Shown: positions 16,869 through 26,787, numbered from the stretch's first letter. The stretch: 64,000 nt of DNA from an uncultured Negativibacillus sp. (GCF_944388365.1 NZ_CALXIN010000002.1:1-64000), one strand, 5' to 3'. Program-made: numbers and translations. Notes: generated by a model from the sequence alone, not told the origin.

Positions 16869-17828
16869 GTGAAAAAATATATCGTCAAGCGCGTAATAGG
16901 GTTGATTCCGCTGCTGCTGGTTGTCAGTATTTTTTCGTTTCTGATTTTGCAGGCGGCTCCGGGCAGCCCGATTGACAACTACATGCAGCCAGGCATGACA
17001 GAAGATCGGATCGAAGCATTAAAAGAAGAATATGGATTGAACGGTTCTATTGCAGAACAGTACTGGTACTGGCTCAAGCATGTGCTGCAGGGCGATATGG
17101 GAACTTCCATCAGCAAGAACAGACCGGTTACCGAGCTGATTGCCGAGCGCCTTCCGGCAACGGTATCGCTGATGGGTGCATCCCTGCTGATTTCCATCGT
17201 CTGTTCCATTCCGCTCGGTCTGATTGCAGGACTACATAAAGACCGGCCGATGGATAAAGTGATCAGCACCATCACCTATTTCGGAATTTCGATCCCTCCG
17301 TTTTGGATTGCCATGATCTCTGTGATTATTTTTGCCATCAAACTGCGATGCTTCCCGACAGGAGGCATGCACTCTCTGGATGTGGAGAGCACAGCCGATA
17401 CTCTGTGGCACATGGTATTGCCTGCCTGTGTGCTGAGTCTGAACCACACAGCAGTCTACACCAAGTACATCCGCTCCAACACCATCTCACAGTTGGAGGA
17501 AGATTATGTGGTGACTGCAGTTTCCAAAGGAACCAACAAAAATATCATTCTGTTCTGCCATGTGCTCAAAAACTGCCTGCTGCCGATCATCACACTGATC
17601 GGTATGAATATCGCCGGATTGGTGTGCGGCTCCTTCATCATCGAGAACATCTTCTCCTGGCCAGGCATTGGACGTCTGTGCATGGAAGCAGTCGGAGGCA
17701 GGGATTATCCTGTAATCATGGGATACACCATGTTCTCCTGTCTGATTTTGATTGTCGGCAATCTGGTTGCGGATGTCCTGTATGCGGTCGCTGACCCGAG
17801 AATCAGGGAAGGGATGGGTAGAAAATAA
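16869..17828 (+). CDS. ABC transporter permease, DppB type
   Basis: 319 residues from GTG 16869. It has six membrane helices and a periplasmic-type loop with the DppB start (KYIVKRVIGLIPLLLVVSIFSF). The EAA coupling loop is near residues 215-235 (YVVTAVSKGTNKNIILFCHV). Its last bases overlap the start of the next permease (TAATG). It forms the membrane channel with the DppC-type partner. Confidence 0.93.
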   Translation: MKKYIVKRVIGLIPLLLVVSIFSFLILQAAPGSPIDNYMQPGMTEDRIEALKEEYGLNGSIAEQYWYWLKHVLQGDMGTSISKNRPVTELIAERLPATVSLMGASLLISIVCSIPLGLIAGLHKDRPMDKVISTITYFGISIPPFWIAMISVIIFAIKLRCFPTGGMHSLDVESTADTLWHMVLPACVLSLNHTAVYTKYIRSNTISQLEEDYVVTAVSKGTNKNIILFCHVLKNCLLPIITLIGMNIAGLVCGSFIIENIFSWPGIGRLCMEAVGGRDYPVIMGYTMFSCLILIVGNLVADVLYAVADPRIREGMGRK

Positions 17829-18724
17829 TGGATAAGAGATTTCAACGTGTCAAGGTACAGGAAACAAACACCGAGGCCCGCTATGAACGAGGTCTGGTCG
17901 GAGATATTTTGCACACACTCAAGGGAAACAGGCTGGCAATGCTCTGCGTGGTTATCCTGGTGATCATCACATTGATGGCGATTTTGGCTCCACTCAGTCC
18001 GTATGACCCAGATGCACAGGATTATATGGCGATTTTGCAGCCGCCTTCATCTGAACACTGGTTTGGAACCGATGAACTGGGACGCGACTACTTTACCCGT
18101 GCTCTTTACGGCGGCAGAATCTCGCTGACTGTCGGCTTTTTGTCGATGCTGCTGTCGGTCACCATCGGAACACTGATTGGAACTTTCAGCGGTTATATGG
18201 GCGGCAAGGTGGACACCCTGCTGATGCGCTTCACCGATTTGTTTATGTCAGTGCCGAGTATGATGCTGATGGTTGTTATCAACGCTATTTTTCCGCCGAA
18301 GTTATATTCTGTTATTATCATTTTAGGCCTGTTTGAGTGGTGCCAGGTGGCCCGAATCACCCGTGCGGAGACGCTGGCGCTCAAACAGAGGGACTATGTG
18401 ATTGCAGCAAAGCATCTGGGAGCAAGCCACAAACGAATCATCTTTAAACACATCATCCCCAACATGAGCTCGTCCATCATTGTAGCGGGCAGTCTGGCAG
18501 TTGCACGTGCCATTCTGACCGAGTCGGCACTGAGCTTTTTGGGTCTGGGTGTCCAGCTTCCGAAGGCATCCTGGGGCACCATGCTGCAGAGCGCCCAGAT
18601 GTATATGACCGATGTGCCTACGCTGGCAGTATTCCCGGGCGTCTTTATCATGCTGACCGTGTTCAGCTTTAATATCCTGGGAGATGCTCTGCGGGTTGCT
18701 CTGGAACCAAAGATGATCAAGTGA
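17828..18724 (+). CDS. ABC transporter permease, DppC type
   Basis: 298 residues. There is an N-terminal cytoplasmic extension, then six helices. Family landmarks are WFGTDELGRDYFTRALYGGRISL and the EAA loop (YVIAAKHLGASHKRIIFKHI). The start overlaps the stop of the DppB-type gene by one base. Confidence 0.93.
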   Translation: MDKRFQRVKVQETNTEARYERGLVGDILHTLKGNRLAMLCVVILVIITLMAILAPLSPYDPDAQDYMAILQPPSSEHWFGTDELGRDYFTRALYGGRISLTVGFLSMLLSVTIGTLIGTFSGYMGGKVDTLLMRFTDLFMSVPSMMLMVVINAIFPPKLYSVIIILGLFEWCQVARITRAETLALKQRDYVIAAKHLGASHKRIIFKHIIPNMSSSIIVAGSLAVARAILTESALSFLGLGVQLPKASWGTMLQSAQMYMTDVPTLAVFPGVFIMLTVFSFNILGDALRVALEPKMIK

Positions 18725-18736
18725 TGAGGTGAAGAA

Positions 18737-19753
18737 ATGAAGAATCTGATTGACGTCAAAAATCTGAGAGTTTCTTATCATACCTATGCCGGTGAGGTAC
18801 AGTCTGTCCGTGGCGTCACCTTCTCTGTACAGGAAGGCGAAACACTTGCCATCGTTGGTGAGTCGGGATGCGGCAAATCGGTGACAGCAAAGACAATCAT
18901 GGGACTGATCGCTACTCCTCCAGGGGAAATCAAAGAGGGCAGCGAGGTTGTTCTGGACGGAAAGGATATTTTAAAGCAGACCGAAAAGGAATGGGAAGCC
19001 TATCGCGGCGCGACCTGTTCGATGATTTTTCAGGATGCACTGACCTCGCTCAATCCTACCATGAATGTGGAAAAACAGATTATGGAAAATATCCGCAATC
19101 ACTATCCGGTTTCCAAGGAGGAAGCGAGAAAGGAGACGCTTCACATGCTGGAACTGGTGGGAATTCCTGACCCACAGGCCTGCATGAAAAAATATCCGCA
19201 CCAGCTCTCCGGCGGTATGCGCCAGAGGGTAATGATCGCGATTGCACTGGCGGGCAAGCCGAAGGTACTGATTGCGGATGAGCCGACCACGGCGCTGGAT
19301 GTGACGATTCAGGCGCAGATTATTGACCTGATGAAGGAACTGCAGAAAAAGCTGGGAACGACCATCATCCTGATTACCCACGATCTCGGCGTAGTGGCCA
19401 ATATTGCCGATCACATCGTGGTGATGTATTCGGGCAAGATTATGGAAAAGGGCGATGTCCGCCAGATTTTCTATGGACACAAACACCCCTATACCTGGGC
19501 ACTGCTGAAGGCGGCTCCTAATCTGGAACTGAGCAATAAACAGCCGCTGATCTCGATCGAGGGTACACCGCCCGACCTGATCGACCCGCCAAAGGGCTGT
19601 CCGTTTGCAGCCCGCTGCAAGTACTGCATGAACATCTGCACCACCGAAGCACCGGAAGAATATGAGTTTGAACCAGGACATACGGCAGCGTGCTGGCTGT
19701 ATCATCCGGAGTCGGGATATGCAGATATTGATTTTAGCAGGGAGGGAGAGTAA
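18737..19753 (+). CDS. ABC transporter ATPase, DppD type
   Basis: 338 residues, with AGGTGAAG before the ATG. Walker A is GESGCGKS, the signature is LSGGMRQR, Walker B is [12 protein letters not shown], and the switch His is in ITHDLG. The C-terminal Opp/Dpp extension carries a four-Cys segment (GCPFAARCKYCMNIC) that in this family can hold an iron-sulfur cluster. Confidence 0.93.
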   Translation: MKNLIDVKNLRVSYHTYAGEVQSVRGVTFSVQEGETLAIVGESGCGKSVTAKTIMGLIATPPGEIKEGSEVVLDGKDILKQTEKEWEAYRGATCSMIFQDALTSLNPTMNVEKQIMENIRNHYPVSKEEARKETLHMLELVGIPDPQACMKKYPHQLSGGMRQRVMIAIALAGKPKVLIADEPTTALDVTIQAQIIDLMKELQKKLGTTIILITHDLGVVANIADHIVVMYSGKIMEKGDVRQIFYGHKHPYTWALLKAAPNLELSNKQPLISIEGTPPDLIDPPKGCPFAARCKYCMNICTTEAPEEYEFEPGHTAACWLYHPESGYADIDFSREGE

Positions 19754-19754
19754 A

Positions 19755-20729
19755 ATGGGAGACAAAAAGCCGATTTTGGAAGTCAAACACCTGAAAAAAT
19801 ATTTTCCCGTCGATGCAAAGCACACGCTCAAAGCGGTGGACGATGTCTCCTTCACCATCTATGAGGGCGAAACACTGGGCATCGTGGGAGAGTCCGGCTG
19901 CGGTAAGACCACCTGCGGACGAACCTGTATCGGTGTCTATGAGGCGACATCCGGCGAGGTACTGTACAAGGGCAAGGACATCAACAAGATGACGGCAGCG
20001 GAGAGAAAGGAATTTACCAAGAAGGTACAGATGATCTTCCAGGACCCGTATTCTTCGCTCGACCCCAGAATGAAGGTGCACGACATCATCGCGGAAGGAA
20101 TGCAGATTCACAAGCTGGTTTCCTCCAAGGCGGAGGAGATCAAGGCGGTACAGAGCCTGCTGGAACAGGTCGGACTGAATCCGGAGCATGCCAGCCGTTA
20201 TGTCCATGAATTTTCCGGCGGACAGCGTCAGCGCATCGGTATTGCGAGGGCACTGGCAGTCAATCCGGAATTTCTGATGTGCGATGAGCCGATCTCCGCG
20301 CTGGACGTATCGGTGCAGGCACAGGTGGTCAATCTGTTGGTCAAATTGCAGAAGGAACGCGGACTGACCTGCATGTTCATCGCCCATGACCTGTCGATGG
20401 TAAAGCATATTTCTGACAGGGTAGGAGTGATGTACCTGGGCAACCTGGTGGAGCTTGCTGACTCGGATGCATTGTATCAGCATCCACTGCACCCCTACAC
20501 CAAGGCTCTGCTGTCGGCAATTCCGGTTCCGGACCCTGACATCGAGCGGCAGAGAAACCAGATTCGTCTGGAAGGCGAGGTGCCCAGCCCGATGAATCCG
20601 CCGGCAGGCTGCCATTTTTGCAATCGCTGTTCCTATGCAATGGAAGAATGCAGCTGTCAGACGCCGGTGATGCGCGAGGTAGAGCCAGGTCATTTTGTGG
20701 CCTGCCACCTGTATGACGAGATGAAATAA
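19755..20729 (+). CDS. ABC transporter ATPase, DppF type
   Basis: 324 residues from ATG 19755, directly after GGGAGGGAG and two bases after the stop of the DppD-type gene. Walker A GESGCGKT, signature FSGGQRQR, Walker B FLMCDEPISALD. The C-terminal extension has the matching Cys-rich segment (GCHFCNRCSYAMEEC). It pairs with the DppD-type subunit as a heterodimer. Confidence 0.93.
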   Translation: MGDKKPILEVKHLKKYFPVDAKHTLKAVDDVSFTIYEGETLGIVGESGCGKTTCGRTCIGVYEATSGEVLYKGKDINKMTAAERKEFTKKVQMIFQDPYSSLDPRMKVHDIIAEGMQIHKLVSSKAEEIKAVQSLLEQVGLNPEHASRYVHEFSGGQRQRIGIARALAVNPEFLMCDEPISALDVSVQAQVVNLLVKLQKERGLTCMFIAHDLSMVKHISDRVGVMYLGNLVELADSDALYQHPLHPYTKALLSAIPVPDPDIERQRNQIRLEGEVPSPMNPPAGCHFCNRCSYAMEECSCQTPVMREVEPGHFVACHLYDEMK

Positions 20730-20750
20730 ACAAGTTCAAGAGGTGAGAGC

Positions 20751-22889
20751 ATGAAAACATTCGACAAAGAGGAGCTGTTGAAGGCAAAGATTCCCTGTGA
20801 CGAAACAGGGATTACCGTCAAAACAGGGCTGTGCGGCTTTTGCGGAGATGCCTGTCTGGTCGATGTCTATTGCAGAGACGGCAAGGTGATCAAGGTGGAG
20901 GGCAACAAATCGCAGCCGTCATCCTGCGGACATGTCTGTGTCAAAGGTGCCGCTTTAAAACAGGCGTTGTACAGTCCAAAACGTTTGTTGTACCCGATGA
21001 AGCGGGTTGGAGAACGGGGTGAGGGCAAGTTTGAGCGGATCAGCTGGGAGCAAGCTTATCAAACGATTGCGGAGAAGCTTAATCAGTCGAAGGAACAGTA
21101 CGGAGCAAAGTCCACCCTGTTCTATGTGGGACATCCCAAGTGGTTTCGTGCTCAGGCCACCGATCTGGCGAATGCCTACGGTACACCAAACTTTGGCACC
21201 GAATCCAGCACCTGCGCCTATGCAGTGATGATGGCCTGCCAGTGCAACTTTGGCAGAACGGTCAGAATGCCTCCGGCGGACCTCAGAAACTGCAAGGTGT
21301 TGTGTGTTTGGGCAGGTAATCCGCTTCACACCACGCCGCTTACCCGACTGCCTGGATTTTTGAAAGCGTTGGAACGGGGCGTCAAGCTGATCGTCATTGA
21401 TCCAAGATGTACTCCTACCAGCGAACATGCCGATATTCACCTTCGTCCGCTGCCTGGTACCGACGGAGCGCTGGCGCTGGGCATGGCGCGGGTTATCATC
21501 ACCGAGGGATTGCAAAATCAGGAATACATTGATAAATATACAACTGGTTATGAAGCGTACAAAGAATACGTGATGGAGTTTACACCGGAGAAGGTGGAGC
21601 AGCTGACCGGCGTCCCGAAGGAGGACATGATTGCAGCAGCTCGTCTGATGGCGACACAAGCACCCTGCCCGATTCAGCTGTCAGCTTCACCGCTGGTGCA
21701 CAATATCAACGGCGTGCAGAATGTCCGCGCAATCACCCTGTTGATGGCGCTGACCGGCAGTTTTGGTGTGCAGGGAGGTTCGATGGCACCTGGACCTGGC
21801 CGTGCAATGCTCAAAGGTGGTATGACAGGCGGTGTGAGGGAGCGCGTCCATGCACAGCAGGACCTCAGCCACGAGCAGTTTCCAGCGTGGGCAAAGCTGT
21901 CCTCGCAGGAGGTGCAGGTGACAAGACTGGCCGACTACATCGAAGGAAAGGGAGATTATCCCATCAAGACGGTGCTTGCCTTTGGAATGAATCACCACAT
22001 GTGGCCGCGTCCTGATCGCATCGAAAAGGCGCTCAAGCAGCTGGACTTTTTTGTCGATGTCGACCTGTACATGACCGACACCTGCCGGTATGCGGACATT
22101 GTGCTGCCGTCGCAGACATCACTGGAGCGAGAACAGCTGCAGGTTCTCGGGATGGATACCGTCTTTTATCAGGGCCATGTGGTCGAACCGATGGGAGAGG
22201 CACGCAGCGATATGGATATTCTGGCAGGACTGGCGGACAGCCTGGGACTTCCTCTTGGGAATGATCCACAGATTCGCAGCCACGAAGATTATTTGAGGAT
22301 GGCAGTTTCGGGAACCGGACTGACGCTGGAGGAGGTTAAGGATGCGCCCGAGGGAACAAAGGCCAAACGGACTCTGCCTGGCAAAACCTCCGAGGAGATT
22401 TTGCAGGTCAAGACTCCAAGCGGAAAGATCGAGTTTGTTTCAAGCATATTGGAATCCTGCCACAAACCAGGCCATGAGGGTCTGCCGGTTTATCATGATT
22501 ACAGAGAGCAGCTGCCGCTGGAGGCGTATCCGCTGATTCTCTCGACGGGCAGCCGCAAGCCGCAGTTTTTCCACTCCAGAACCTATCGCATCCCGTGGCT
22601 GGCTAAGCTGGAGGAATATCCGCTGGCGGAAGTGCATCCCAAGGATGCTCACAAGCTGGGAATGCAGGATGGAGAGGTGGTCATTCTGTCCACGCCGGTG
22701 GGAAGCATGGAGTTTGTTCTGAGCGAGAATTCCTCCACGCTCAAAGGAACGGTCAATATCTACCATGGAGCAGGAGAGAAGGACATCAACTATTTGATGG
22801 ATGATACCTATCTTGACCCGATCTCCGGTTTCCCTGGCTTTAAATCCTACTGCTGCCGGTTGCAAAAGAAGGAGGTTTCCCATGGCTAG
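20751..22889 (+). CDS. Molybdopterin (bis-MGD) oxidoreductase, catalytic subunit
   Basis: 712 residues. The N-terminal [4Fe-4S] motif is C28-x2-C31-x3-C35-x27-C63, followed by K65, the residue that usually relays electrons to the pterin. The molybdopterin-binding and C-terminal dinucleotide-binding domains follow (for example TGSRKPQFFHSRTYRIPWL). No twin-arginine signal is present, so it should be cytosolic. C153 in ESSTC is a candidate metal ligand at roughly the position where formate dehydrogenases and thiosulfate reductases carry theirs. Mo or W use and the substrate are unknown. It is in an operon with a Dpp-type importer, and the next gene, a ferredoxin-like subunit, overlaps by eight bases. 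Confidence 0.88.
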   Translation: MKTFDKEELLKAKIPCDETGITVKTGLCGFCGDACLVDVYCRDGKVIKVEGNKSQPSSCGHVCVKGAALKQALYSPKRLLYPMKRVGERGEGKFERISWEQAYQTIAEKLNQSKEQYGAKSTLFYVGHPKWFRAQATDLANAYGTPNFGTESSTCAYAVMMACQCNFGRTVRMPPADLRNCKVLCVWAGNPLHTTPLTRLPGFLKALERGVKLIVIDPRCTPTSEHADIHLRPLPGTDGALALGMARVIITEGLQNQEYIDKYTTGYEAYKEYVMEFTPEKVEQLTGVPKEDMIAAARLMATQAPCPIQLSASPLVHNINGVQNVRAITLLMALTGSFGVQGGSMAPGPGRAMLKGGMTGGVRERVHAQQDLSHEQFPAWAKLSSQEVQVTRLADYIEGKGDYPIKTVLAFGMNHHMWPRPDRIEKALKQLDFFVDVDLYMTDTCRYADIVLPSQTSLEREQLQVLGMDTVFYQGHVVEPMGEARSDMDILAGLADSLGLPLGNDPQIRSHEDYLRMAVSGTGLTLEEVKDAPEGTKAKRTLPGKTSEEILQVKTPSGKIEFVSSILESCHKPGHEGLPVYHDYREQLPLEAYPLILSTGSRKPQFFHSRTYRIPWLAKLEEYPLAEVHPKDAHKLGMQDGEVVILSTPVGSMEFVLSENSSTLKGTVNIYHGAGEKDINYLMDDTYLDPISGFPGFKSYCCRLQKKEVSHG

Positions 22890-23313
22890 GATCGTATGTG
22901 ATGAGAACAAATGTTCTGGGTGTCTTGCTTGTGTTGTCGCCTGTATGGATCAGCACTACGAGGAAACGCAGGAGGACGCTGTATCTTTGCGCCTCTATGA
23001 GAAAAAGGTTTTTCCGAGTGGATTGGTGCGCTATGCGACCCGCAGCTGTCTGCACTGTACAGCTGCCGCCTGCATGGAAGCGTGTCCGATGCAGGTATTT
23101 GAACGAACAGAGAACGGGTTTGTCGTCGCTGCCAACAGGGAGCGGTGCATCGGCTGCAAAAAGTGTGCAGCTGCCTGCCCGTTCGATGTTCCCCGATTTG
23201 ATGCGGAAAACAAGGTGGTCAAATGTGACGGCTGTGCTGTCAGGGTTGCCTGCGGGCTGGAACCGGCCTGTGTCCGTGTCTGCAACACCGGTGCACTCAA
23301 GCTGGTGCCGTAA
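22882..23313 (+). CDS. Four-cluster ferredoxin-like electron-transfer subunit
   Basis: 143 residues from ATG 22882, overlapping the molybdoenzyme stop. Sixteen ligand cysteines fall in four groups, starting with C11-x2-C14-x2-C17-x3-C21. The others begin CLHCTAAAC, CIGCKKC and CDGCAVRVAC. This is the HycB/DmsB/NarH-type small subunit. It would carry electrons between the catalytic subunit and an unknown cytosolic partner. No membrane anchor subunit follows. Confidence 0.92.
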   Translation: MARIVCDENKCSGCLACVVACMDQHYEETQEDAVSLRLYEKKVFPSGLVRYATRSCLHCTAAACMEACPMQVFERTENGFVVAANRERCIGCKKCAAACPFDVPRFDAENKVVKCDGCAVRVACGLEPACVRVCNTGALKLVP

Positions 23314-23549
23314 GAAAAAGAGATTTCAAGAGTTATACAGTGGCCCTGGTAGGTGGAATTTATAGAGGCGTTGATGATTAACTTTTTACACAGTGTCTCA
23401 AATACTGGTTGAGCACTGTGGCAAAACAGACGAATATAGATAGCGGAAAGGAGAGAAAGTAAGAGCGATAAACTACTGCATCATAAAAAGTTTGTGTAGT
23501 AAGTGACCAGAAGGGAACAAGATTACAATAGTTCAATCCCCCTTGACTG

Positions 23550-23625
23550 CACCGTTCATTATCATAGAAAGTGGTGTAGTACAAAAAGCCTCCACCCAGA
23601 AATTTTCCAGGTGGAGGTTATATTT
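23550..23625 (+). repeat. Dispersed repeat copy B with hairpin
   Basis: It shares TTCATTATCA, GAAAGTG and ACAAA in register with 3110-3145. It then has a hairpin, CCTCCACC (23589-23596) with GGTGGAGG (23610-23617), in the same place as the hairpin of copy A. Confidence 0.35.
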
Positions 23626-23639
23626 GATGCTGATAAAAA

Positions 23640-23678
23640 GGAATGCGTTCGGTACAATCTCCGAACGCATTCCTTTTA
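23640..23678 (-). terminator. Bidirectional terminator between the ferredoxin operon and the sugar operon
   Basis: GGAATGCGTTCGG and CCGAACGCATTCC with an 8-base loop; T-rich on both strands. Confidence 0.85.
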
Positions 23679-23742
23679 GTTTTAGTTTTAGTTTTAGTTT
23701 CTGAACCCTGATTTGCTTTTATAAATTGCCGCTCTCCATTTG

Positions 23743-25215
23743 TTAAAACGGATTTTCAGTTGGATAAGGCAGATGCTTTGGCTGATTGTAGGAGATATCA
23801 GTTACACCAAGGTAGCGGAAAAGCTCAAACAGCGCTTTTCCATGATGGCCAAAGGCTACCGCTCCATGATGCGGATACTGCTTCTCGATCAGGACATGGC
23901 GGTAGAAACGGTTCATCTCGGGGATTGCGAAGATGCCGATCGAACCAAAGCTCTCGGTCGGTACATCCAGCACTTCACCCTGAGCGATGTATGCGCGCAG
24001 TTTGGTGTCCGCAGTGGACTGGAGGCGGTAGAAGGTGATGTCTCCGGCTTTGATGTCGCCCTCCATAGTGCCGCGGGTGATATCCGGCTCCGGCAGATCC
24101 GGTTCCAGGTCGCGCTTCATGATGAGCTGATAGCCCATGTGCGGATTTTTAAGCAGGCTCGAGCAGGTGTTTCCGCAGTGGAAGCCCATGAAGGTTTCGT
24201 TCAGGCGGTAGGAGGTGTTTGGCTGGATGCTCTTTTGGTAGATGGAGGCAGGAACGGTGTTGTTGATGTCCAGCAAAGTGACCGCTGACTGGGAGATGCA
24301 CACGCCGATATACTCGGAGAGTGCGCCGTAGATGTCCACCTCACAGCTGACCGGAATGCCGCGGCCGGTCAGGCGGGAATTTACATAGCACGGAACAAAG
24401 CCGAATTCGGTCTGGAATGCCGGCCAGCATTTGTTTGCAAATGCTGCATACTGCGAGCAGCCCAGATGTTCCTTCATCCAGTCCTCCAATGTCAGCTCGT
24501 ACTGGGCAAGTCTTGGCAGAACACCGGCATAAGGATTGTTGCTGCCCAGTTCTTCTGCCATCTCGGCAGCCTTGGCAGGGATGCGCGGATCGTGTTTGTG
24601 CTTGTTGTATGCGACCAGAAGATCGAGCTCGGAGTGTTCCTCCACCGCAACACCAAGGTCATACAGCGCCTTGATCGGAGCATTGCAGGCAAGGAAATCA
24701 TTTGGACGAGGTCCAAAGGCGAAGATTTTCAGTCCACGAAGTCCCAGCAGCGCAGTAGCAACCGGAAGAAATTCGCGAATCTGCTGAGCAACTTCCTGTG
24801 CGGTACCGCAGGGATATTCGGGAATGTACACTCTCTTGTTGCGCAGTCCCAGATTGTAGCTGGCGTTGAGCATGCCGCAGAATGCGTCGCCGCGTCCGTC
24901 GTGCAGGTCGCCGTCTCCTTCGGCAGCGCTGGTATACATCAATGGACCATCAAACATGTCCGCAATCATGGTTTCCGGTGTTTCCGGTCCGAAGTTACCG
25001 AGATAAACACACAGGGCATTGACGCCGGCAGCCTTGACATCTTCGACAGCTTTGCGGGCATCCAGTTCATTTTCCACGCAGACAGGACATTCATAGAGTC
25101 CCTCACCAAAAGCAGCTTTTACTGCGGCGCGGCGGCGTTCAGACAGGGCACGTGGAAAGCAGGAACGGGAAACAGCGATCAGTCCCATTTTTACCTGAGG
25201 AATATTTGTAATCAT
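23743..25215 (-). CDS. L-fucose/L-arabinose isomerase-family protein
   Basis: 490 residues, with GGAGAGAAAAAG before the ATG. The N-terminal half (VKMGLIAVSRSCFP, then NALCVYLGNFGPETPE) and the C-terminal half with a metal-site pattern (SCEVDIYGALSEYIG, later RGTMEGDIKAGDITFYRLQS) match the FucI/AraA-like isomerase group. These interconvert an aldose and a ketose using Mn. It lies 56 bases downstream of xylulokinase on the same strand, so the product is probably a 2-ketopentose such as D-xylulose. This would make it a non-XylA pentose isomerase; inference. Confidence 0.8.
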   Translation of the reverse strand: MITNIPQVKMGLIAVSRSCFPRALSERRRAAVKAAFGEGLYECPVCVENELDARKAVEDVKAAGVNALCVYLGNFGPETPETMIADMFDGPLMYTSAAEGDGDLHDGRGDAFCGMLNASYNLGLRNKRVYIPEYPCGTAQEVAQQIREFLPVATALLGLRGLKIFAFGPRPNDFLACNAPIKALYDLGVAVEEHSELDLLVAYNKHKHDPRIPAKAAEMAEELGSNNPYAGVLPRLAQYELTLEDWMKEHLGCSQYAAFANKCWPAFQTEFGFVPCYVNSRLTGRGIPVSCEVDIYGALSEYIGVCISQSAVTLLDINNTVPASIYQKSIQPNTSYRLNETFMGFHCGNTCSSLLKNPHMGYQLIMKRDLEPDLPEPDITRGTMEGDIKAGDITFYRLQSTADTKLRAYIAQGEVLDVPTESFGSIGIFAIPEMNRFYRHVLIEKQYPHHGAVAFGHHGKALFELFRYLGVTDISYNQPKHLPYPTENPF

Positions 25216-25271
25216 CTTTTTCTCTCCTTTATCGTTTTGATTTCTTTTTCCCAGTGAGGATATTTTATTTT

Positions 25272-26759
25272 TTACAGAGCTGCAAGGCTCAATGCAGGGT
25301 AGAGGTTCCTGAGCGTTGGGTACAGAGTGCGGAACACCTGATACCGCTCTTCATAGCGGGCAGCGATGAGCGGATCGGGCTGATAGATGGTGCGCTCGGA
25401 GTGCAGTTTCTCGCAGGCCTGCTGCACCGAATCAAAGGCTCGGCAGGCAACCATGGCAAGGACAGCGGCTCCATAACCGGCGCCCTCTTCGAGAAGAGGA
25501 ACCTGAATCTCCATGTTCAGAACATTTGCCATGATTTTGCGCCAGAGCAGGCTTTTTGCACCGCCGCCGCACAGACCGCTGCTGGTTACCTGGATACCCA
25601 GCGAACGGGCAATCTCCACCGAGTCGCGGATGGCAAAGGCAACGCCCTCCATCACTGCCTGGGTCATCTGCGCACGGGAGGTGTCCATGCTCATGCCAAG
25701 GAAGGCGCCGCGTGCGGATGGGTCATTGTGCGGAGAGCGCTCTCCCATCAGATAAGGCAGGAAGAAGACAGGATTTCTGCCCAGCTGATCGTCGTGGATG
25801 CAGTCCTGTTCCTGTGCGTCCGAGTCTGCCCGCAGGATGTCCCTGCTCCACCAGCCATAAGCGGAGGCGGCGGAAAGGATACAGCCCATCAGATGATAGC
25901 TGCCGTCGGCGTGCGCGAAGGCGTGCAGATTTCCCTCAGGAGGCAGGCGGAATTCTTTCGAGGAAATAAAGACCGTGCCGGAAGTACCGAGCGAGATATT
26001 GCAGGCGCAGTCGCCCACCGTCTGGGTTCCCACAGCAGAGGCGGCATTGTCACCGGCTCCTGCCGCAACGACCGTATCCGGTGACAAGCCGAGAGAAGCG
26101 GCGATGGATGGTAGGACTGTGCCGACAGGTTCATAGCTTTCATACAAGCGCGGCATCTGTTCTTCCGAAATGCCGCAGTAGCGGAGCATCTCCTGCGACC
26201 AGCAGCGGTTTTTGACGTCCAGCAGCAGCATACCGGAAGCATCGGACAGATCACAGCTGTGCACACCGGTCAAACGATAGACAAGGTAGTCTTTAGGCAG
26301 CATGATCTTTCGGATTCTGGAAAATAGCTGTGGTTCGTGCTCCTTCATCCACAGCAATTTAGGTGCGGTAAAGCCGGCAAAGGCGATGTTTCCGGTGAGG
26401 GAGAGCAGCCGCTCCTTGCCAAAATCGTTGTTGAGCTTCTCTGTCTCTTTTGCGGTTCGTCCGTCGTTCCACAGGATAGCAGGGCGGATGACAGCATCGT
26501 TTTTATCCAGCACGACCAGACCGTGCATCTGTCCTCCAACTGCAAGACCCGCTATCTGGGAGGTGTCCTCTCCGTCCAGAAGCTCTGGAATGCACTGACA
26601 CAGTGCATTCCACCAGTCATCAGGATTCTGCTGGGACCAGCCAGGCTGCGGAAATTCCAGCGGATAGCTGCGGGAAGCGGTTTTGCAAACCTTGCCGGTT
26701 TGATCGACCAGCAGAACCTTCATCGAGGAAGTGCCCAGATCGACACCAAGATATAGCAT
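25272..26759 (-). CDS. xylB: Xylulokinase
   Basis: 495 residues from the ATG at 26759, with AGGTGA six bases upstream; an earlier ATG would add seven residues. This is a FGGY-family sugar kinase with the phosphate-1 loop LGVDLGTSSMKVLLVD, the substrate segment GGQMHGLVVLD and the adenosine motif SSGLCGGGAKSLLW. It phosphorylates D-xylulose for the pentose phosphate pathway. MHG is the usual xylulokinase marker. It is first in the operon, and an 8-base inverted repeat lies in its upstream region. Confidence 0.92.
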   Translation of the reverse strand: MLYLGVDLGTSSMKVLLVDQTGKVCKTASRSYPLEFPQPGWSQQNPDDWWNALCQCIPELLDGEDTSQIAGLAVGGQMHGLVVLDKNDAVIRPAILWNDGRTAKETEKLNNDFGKERLLSLTGNIAFAGFTAPKLLWMKEHEPQLFSRIRKIMLPKDYLVYRLTGVHSCDLSDASGMLLLDVKNRCWSQEMLRYCGISEEQMPRLYESYEPVGTVLPSIAASLGLSPDTVVAAGAGDNAASAVGTQTVGDCACNISLGTSGTVFISSKEFRLPPEGNLHAFAHADGSYHLMGCILSAASAYGWWSRDILRADSDAQEQDCIHDDQLGRNPVFFLPYLMGERSPHNDPSARGAFLGMSMDTSRAQMTQAVMEGVAFAIRDSVEIARSLGIQVTSSGLCGGGAKSLLWRKIMANVLNMEIQVPLLEEGAGYGAAVLAMVACRAFDSVQQACEKLHSERTIYQPDPLIAARYEERYQVFRTLYPTLRNLYPALSLAAL

Positions 26760-26787
26760 GGGATTCACCTCGGATTTCAATTTGTCG

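Larger units (their letters stand above)
23314..23742. other. 429-base non-coding stretch between convergent operons
   Basis: It contains a repeat copy at 23550-23625, a bidirectional terminator at 23640-23678 and four TTTTAG units at 23674-23697. No open frame with a ribosome-binding site was seen. Confidence 0.6.

Noticed and set aside
23674-23697. Possible CRISPR-like repeat
   Set aside because: Four contiguous 6-base units without spacers; a simple tandem repeat.
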